A stretch of DNA of 17,772 nucleotides from JANYCG01 sp031392945 (GTDB lineage: Bacteria > Pseudomonadota > Gammaproteobacteria > Burkholderiales > Burkholderiaceae_C), in the NCBI GenBank assembly GCA_031392945.1, contig JANMVT010000220.1:1-17772 (forward strand), read 5' to 3'. Under the pieces are notes generated by a model. That model ran no database searches, was not told the DNA's origin, and saw only the letters and a program-made list of their open reading frames with translations. The position numbers were made by a program, and so were the translations under genes. This document shows positions 14,765 through 17,772 of the stretch, in pieces (position 1 is the stretch's first letter; every line of letters begins with the position of its first letter).

Positions 14765-14866
14765 GGCCCCCACGCTCCGCCGCTTCGCGGGTCGCTGCCC
14801 CCCGAGGGGGCTAATTTTTCTAGGGGCGGCCCGTCGAAAAATTGCCTCTCCACGCTTGCCACTTCG
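14765..14866 (+). repeat. GC-rich interspersed repeat, copy 1 plus a partial second unit
   Basis: The unit starts GGCCCCCACGC (14765), has the core CGCTGCCCCCCGAGGGGGCT (14793-14812) and ends in an 8-bp inverted repeat AATTTTTC/GAAAAATT (14813-14820 and 14836-14843) around TAGGGGCGGC. The core is identical to the copy at 2763-2831 (other strand). The beginning and the AATTTTTC-to-GAAAAATT end match the copy inside the kinase gene. At 14848-14866 TCCACGCTTGCCACTTCGT looks like the start of a second, truncated unit. It fills the gap between regulator and kinase genes. Confidence 0.75.
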
Positions 14867-14883
14867 TTTGCCGCATTGACAAC

Positions 14884-16374
14884 ATGAGTACGCCGTTGCA
14901 CCAGCGCCTGTACCTGCGCATCTGGCTGGCCGTGGTGGCTGCCGTGGCCGTGCTGGCATTGCTGGCCAGCGCCCTGTGGCGCATCGAGGCAGACCGCGAA
15001 CGCGCCGAGCGCGAACGCGAGCGCGCCGAGCGCCCGGGGCGCGAGATCGTGCTGCGCAACCAGGGCGGCGACATCGTCGGCCAGGCCCGCGTGCGGCCCA
15101 CCCGCGTACCGGGCCAGGGGCCGGAATTCCAGGTGCCGATGGTCGACGGAAGCACCCTCTTCATTCAATTGCCGCGCCCCGAGCGGCTGTCCGGACGCAT
15201 GGGCGAACCGGGCCCGATGCGCCTGCCCTTCAGCTTCGCCTGGATGCTGGGCCTGGTCGCGCTGGCTGTGGCGGCCGGCGTCTTCCCCATCGTGCGCCGC
15301 CTGACCAAACGGCTGGAGGCGGTGCAGCAAGGCGTCGAGCGCTGGGGCGCGGGCGATTTGACGACGCGCCTGTCCGAGCAAGGGCAGGACGAGGTGGCGT
15401 TTCTGGCGGCGCGTTTCAACCACGCCGCCGGACAAATCGAGGCTTTGTTGACGGACCAGAAAAAGCTGCTTGCATCGCAACAGTCCCTGCTGGCATCGCA
15501 AAAATCGCTGTTGGCCAACGCCTCGCATGAATTGCGCTCGCCGCTGACGCGCATCCGCATGGGGCTTGAACTCCTGACGCCCACGAATGTGGCCCCCACG
15601 CTTGTCGCTTCGCGTACTGCGCTGGACAGGCCGATGCCAGAGGCAACGGCACTTCGTGCTTTCCCATCTCGCGCAGGCGAGATGGGAGCCGAAACACTCA
15701 ACCTTGAGGTGGTTAATTTTTCTAGGGGCGGCACTTCGAAAAATTCTACGGCCGTTGCGGACACCAACAGCCTGCTCAAGGACGAAATTTCGCGCAACAT
15801 CGCCGAGCTGGATCAATTGATCGAGGAGATTCTGCTGGCCAGCCGCCTTGACGCGCGCGAGGCCGACATGGGCACCGTGGAGGCGGTCGATTTAATTGGC
15901 CTGGCGGCCGAAGAATGCGCCCGCGCTGGCGCGGACATGGACGCCACATCGGGCGACCCAATGGACCTCCAAACGGCCCACCCCGAGCTGGTTGTGCAGG
16001 GCGTCGCCAAACTCCTGCGCCGGGCGCTGCGCAACCTGCTGGAAAACGCGCGCCGTCACGCGGCTGGCGGCATCCAGGTGAGTTTGCGCCGCCAAGATGG
16101 TCTGGCCGTCATCACCGTGCGCGACCACGGCCCCGGCGTGCCGCCGGCCTTGCGCGCGCGCATTTTCGAGCCGTTTTACCGCCTGCCGGGCGCATCCGAG
16201 CAGGGCGGCGGCGTGGGGCGGGGGCTGGCCCTGGGGAAGTCCATCGCCGAGCGCCATGGCGGCCGGGCAAGTTGTGAAGACAACCCCCAGGGCGGCGCTT
16301 GTTTTGTGATCCGATTGCCGGTCGATTTGCCGGTCAAATTACAAAACGAAACAAATTTGGGCGCAAAGCCGTGA
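14884..16374 (+). CDS. Membrane sensor histidine kinase with an in-frame repeat insertion
   Basis: This is the cognate sensor of the preceding response regulator. The 496-residue protein has membrane helix 1 (about 8-32), a periplasmic region (33-115) beginning with an Arg/Glu-rich tract, membrane helix 2 (116-138) and a HAMP domain (about 139-190). The DHp domain has phosphoacceptor H215 in ASHELRSPLTRIRMG. The ATPase domain has the N box RNLLENARRHA, G1 VRDHGPGVP, F box FEPFYRLPG and G2 GVGRGLALGKS. Two oddities stand out. Three tandem heptads (residues 193-213, KKLLASQ, QSLLASQ, KSLLANA) extend the helix before the His. Residues about 236-288 are encoded by an interspersed repeat lying between the two DHp helices. 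The frame is intact, so it is not called a pseudogene. ATG 14884 precedes helix 1 but lacks a clear ribosome binding site. Confidence 0.92.
   Translation: MSTPLHQRLYLRIWLAVVAAVAVLALLASALWRIEADRERAERERERAERPGREIVLRNQGGDIVGQARVRPTRVPGQGPEFQVPMVDGSTLFIQLPRPERLSGRMGEPGPMRLPFSFAWMLGLVALAVAAGVFPIVRRLTKRLEAVQQGVERWGAGDLTTRLSEQGQDEVAFLAARFNHAAGQIEALLTDQKKLLASQQSLLASQKSLLANASHELRSPLTRIRMGLELLTPTNVAPTLVASRTALDRPMPEATALRAFPSRAGEMGAETLNLEVVNFSRGGTSKNSTAVADTNSLLKDEISRNIAELDQLIEEILLASRLDAREADMGTVEAVDLIGLAAEECARAGADMDATSGDPMDLQTAHPELVVQGVAKLLRRALRNLLENARRHAAGGIQVSLRRQDGLAVITVRDHGPGVPPALRARIFEPFYRLPGASEQGGGVGRGLALGKSIAERHGGRASCEDNPQGGACFVIRLPVDLPVKLQNETNLGAKP
15591..15745 (+). repeat. GC-rich interspersed repeat, copy 2, inside the histidine kinase gene
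   Basis: It begins GGCCCCCACGCTTGTCGCTT and ends AATTTTTC-TAGGGGCGGC-...-GAAAAATT (15715-15745), matching both ends of the copy at 14765-14843. The middle differs and carries an 11-bp perfect hairpin (15662-15672 with 15677-15687, loop GCAG) absent from the other copies. The element reads through in frame, giving about 52 residues with no stop. Confidence 0.75.
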
Positions 16375-16399
16375 GTAATTGCCCACAAAAACGCGGTCT

Positions 16400-16417
16400 A
16401 TCCCCCATTTGGGGGAT
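16400..16417. promoter_or_regulatory. 18-bp palindrome, candidate operator
   Basis: ATCCCCCATTTGGGGGAT is a perfect 8+2+8 palindrome, 26 bp after the kinase stop. It overlaps a possible promoter: ATGACG (16416-16421), 18 bp, TAAAGT (16440-16445). This placement suits a dimeric activator or repressor site. I do not know the regulator. Confidence 0.45.
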
Positions 16418-16450
16418 GACGTGCAAGCCGCTTCGCCTTTAAAGTAGGCT

Positions 16451-16598
16451 CCACTGCTGTCACAGTGCCCTATCAGGTTGGACGGGGTCGGCGTTTTTGT
16501 CGGGTTGGCCCCGCGCTAAAGGATTTCAAGTTTCCAACGACGTCCCTCAGGGGACTTTTGCAAAGCCATCTGGCCTTTTGGCCCGGTGGCTTTTTTTT
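16451..16598 (+). ncRNA. Candidate terminator-ended small RNA
   Basis: No plus-strand protein gene lies between the kinase stop and this terminator, yet the stretch has a promoter-like pair (16416-16445), hairpins such as CGGGG/CCCCG (about 16482-16515) and GTCCC-TCAG-GGGAC (about 16543-16556), and a terminator at the end. A roughly 150-nt RNA starting near 16451 is the simplest reading. Alternatively the region is only the 3' untranslated end of the two-component operon. Confidence 0.35.
16562..16598 (+). terminator. Intrinsic terminator just before the nitronate monooxygenase gene
   Basis: AAAGCCA (16562-16568) pairs with TGGCTTT (16587-16593), with an inner GGCC-TTTT-GGCC hairpin, followed by eight T residues (16591-16598). 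It ends only 14 bases before the next start codon. Confidence 0.8.
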
Positions 16599-16612
16599 GG
16601 CAAAATGGCGGC
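16578..16612 (+). promoter_or_regulatory. Likely leaderless promoter of the nitronate monooxygenase gene, overlapping the terminator
   Basis: TTGGCC (16578-16583) and CAAAAT (16601-16606) are spaced exactly 17 bp, each matching four of six consensus bases. The -10 ends six bases before ATG 16613, so transcription would begin at the start codon. The -35 lies inside the terminator stem. Confidence 0.45.
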
Positions 16613-17674
16613 ATGCAAACCCGTTTGACCCGCCTGTTCGGCCTGTCCGCGCCCATCGTCCTGGCCCCCATGGCGCTGGCCTCGGGCGGATTGCTGGCCA
16701 GCGCCTGCGCGCGGGCCGGGGCCTTGGGCCTGGTGGGCGGCGGTTATGGCGAACTGGCCTGGACCCGGCGCGAATACACGCTGGCCATGGCGCTGGCCGA
16801 TATAACCCTTGAAGCGACCCTTGACGCGCCCGCCAACACTGCATCGCCCAAAGAGGCGCAAAGCCACGCCGCCTGCACATCACGCATTGGCATTGGCTTC
16901 ATCACCTGGAAGCTCGACGAAGACGCCTCTGCCCTGGATTGGGTGCTCGCGCAAGCCCGGCCGCCCGCCGCCGTGATGTTGTCGTTTGGCGACCCGCGCC
17001 CCTATGCACAACGCATCGCCGCCACCGGTGCGCGCCTGATCTGCCAGGTGCAGCGAATGGCGCAAGTGCCACAGGCCCTGGAGGCGGGCGCCCAGATCAT
17101 CGTGGCGCAAGGCGCGGAGGCCGGCGGCCATGGCATGAATGCGCTCAATGGCCGCGCCACCATGAGTTTTGTGCCCGAACTGGCCGACTGGCTTGGGTGC
17201 CACGCCCCCGACACCCTGCTGCTGGCCGCCGGCGGCATTGCCGACGGCCGCACGCTTGCCGCGTCGCTCCTGCTGGGGGCCGACGGCGCCTTGGTCGGTT
17301 CGCGTTTGTGGGCCAGCGCCGAGAGCCTGGCAGCACCCGCAGCCAAAGCCCAGGCGGTGGCGACCAATGGCGACGGCACGGCGCGCAGCCCCGTTTTTGA
17401 CATCTTGCGGCGCAAAAACTGGCCCGTGCCTTATGACTTCCGGGCCATCCGCAACGATTTGCACCGCCAGTGGGAAGACCGCCAGGACGCGTTGCGCGCC
17501 GCGCCGGACGCGGCCCGTGCGGTCTATGACGCGGGCCTGGCCGCCGGTGACTTTTCAAAAGCCCACGCCACCGTGGGCGAAGCGGTAGGCCTGATCCATG
17601 ACTTGCCAGCGGCGGCCCAAATCGTCCTCAAAATGGGGGACGACGCGCGGCGACTATTTGACCGTGGATCGTAA
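16613..17674 (+). CDS. Nitronate monooxygenase-family (2-nitropropane dioxygenase-like) flavoprotein
   Basis: This FMN-dependent TIM-barrel enzyme family oxidises alkyl nitronates such as propionate-3-nitronate; some members act in other pathways. The 353-residue protein shows APIVLAPMALASGG at the N-terminus, GALGLVGGGYG, the family motif QGAEAGGHG with probable catalytic H173, and the phosphate-binding LAAGGIADGRTLAASLLLGADGALVGSRLWAS. ATG 16613 directly precedes the first barrel strand; a frame extension upstream would run through the terminator. There is no Shine-Dalgarno sequence, in line with a leaderless mRNA. The exact substrate is not inferable. Confidence 0.9.
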   Translation: MQTRLTRLFGLSAPIVLAPMALASGGLLASACARAGALGLVGGGYGELAWTRREYTLAMALADITLEATLDAPANTASPKEAQSHAACTSRIGIGFITWKLDEDASALDWVLAQARPPAAVMLSFGDPRPYAQRIAATGARLICQVQRMAQVPQALEAGAQIIVAQGAEAGGHGMNALNGRATMSFVPELADWLGCHAPDTLLLAAGGIADGRTLAASLLLGADGALVGSRLWASAESLAAPAAKAQAVATNGDGTARSPVFDILRRKNWPVPYDFRAIRNDLHRQWEDRQDALRAAPDAARAVYDAGLAAGDFSKAHATVGEAVGLIHDLPAAAQIVLKMGDDARRLFDRGS

Positions 17675-17694
17675 ATTTCCGTAACAATGGCGCG
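17658..17694 (+). promoter_or_regulatory. Promoter of the last, truncated gene
   Basis: TTGACC (17658-17663) is a near-consensus -35. TAACAA begins 18 bp later (17682-17687), or AACAAT 19 bp later (17683-17688). The ATG follows after six or seven bases, so the transcript would be leaderless. The -35 overlaps the last codons of the nitronate monooxygenase gene. Confidence 0.5.
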
Positions 17695-17772
17695 ATGAGC
17701 GCTTTGGACTTCACTGCCGCGCCCGCGATGGGTTTGAAAAACGCCGGTGCCTCACACACCCGGCGGGTGCGG
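17695..17772 (+). CDS. Start of an unidentified gene, truncated by the window end
   Basis: An ATG at 17695 opens a frame that runs without a stop to the last base (26 codons, starting MSALDFTAAPAMGLKNAGAS). The protein is not recognisable from this N-terminal piece. Support comes from the promoter match just upstream, the 20-bp distance after the preceding stop, and its same-strand position. Confidence 0.5.
   Translation, partial: MSALDFTAAPAMGLKNAGASHTRRVR

Noticed and set aside
14793..14812. GC-rich hairpin between regulator and kinase as an intrinsic terminator
   Set aside because: The stem is strong, but TTTTT comes after an intervening CTAA and is itself part of the repeat's inverted repeat. 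The same hairpin without any T tract occurs in the mre operon, so a repeat is the better explanation.
14006..14959. Minus-strand frame opposite the response regulator
   Set aside because: It spans the regulator, the repeat and the kinase start on the opposite strand without any recognisable motif.
14884..16374. Kinase as a pseudogene
   Set aside because: Despite the repeat insertion the frame is continuous and H, N, G1, F and G2 boxes are all present, so there is no sequence reason to call it broken.
1..17772. CRISPR array, tRNA or rRNA genes, prophage or insertion sequence with transposase
   Set aside because: No regularly spaced direct repeats, no tRNA arm or anticodon pattern, no rRNA core sequence and no transposase or integrase frame were seen.

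Overview
The window looks like chromosomal housekeeping DNA from a GC-rich betaproteobacterium of the order Burkholderiales, most likely family Comamonadaceae (Rhodoferax/Polaromonas/Acidovorax-like). I base this on the protein character of MreB, GatA, GatB, PyrE and AmpG, on the mreBCD-mrdA order, and on a GC-rich interspersed repeat of a type I associate with that family. This placement is recall and inference, since no database search was possible.

Layout. Positions 1-406 hold the 3' end of a GMC-family flavin oxidoreductase (+). A gene-free stretch (407-746) follows, with a structured RNA candidate that has cobalamin-riboswitch-like boxes and a strong terminator (609-642). The cell-shape operon mreB-mreC-mreD-mrdA runs leftward from 5350 to 747. 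Divergent from mreB is gatC-gatA-gatB (5563-8952), the tRNA-dependent amidotransferase. Then come pyrE and a coupled DUF4124 protein on the minus strand (10415-9022). Divergent from pyrE, with only 21 bp between the starts, is an exonuclease III gene (10437-11234). A 390-bp gene-poor stretch contains a candidate 19-residue membrane microprotein and two palindromes. Next are an M48 lipoprotein protease (minus) and a divergent AmpG-like muropeptide permease (plus), then an OmpR-type response regulator and its sensor kinase. A 238-bp spacer holds an 18-bp palindrome and a possible terminator-ended small RNA. The window ends with a nitronate monooxygenase-like gene and the first 26 codons of another gene.

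Functional themes. The envelope is well represented: MreBCD and PBP2 for lateral wall synthesis, AmpG for muropeptide uptake, an M48 outer-membrane quality-control-type protease, and a two-component system. The remaining genes are core metabolism and information processing (GatCAB, PyrE, ExoIII).

The most unusual signals are these. (i) One GC-rich repeat family occurs between mreD and mrdA, between the response regulator and the kinase, and in frame inside the kinase's dimerisation domain. (ii) A cobalamin-riboswitch-like RNA has a terminator but no gene to control. (iii) The 3' half of gatB is a low-GC mosaic with about 20 extra residues. (iv) A palindrome, promoter and terminator arrangement before the nitronate monooxygenase gene could encode a small RNA. 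(v) Four genes have a -10-like box only 6-7 nt before the start codon, suggesting leaderless mRNAs.
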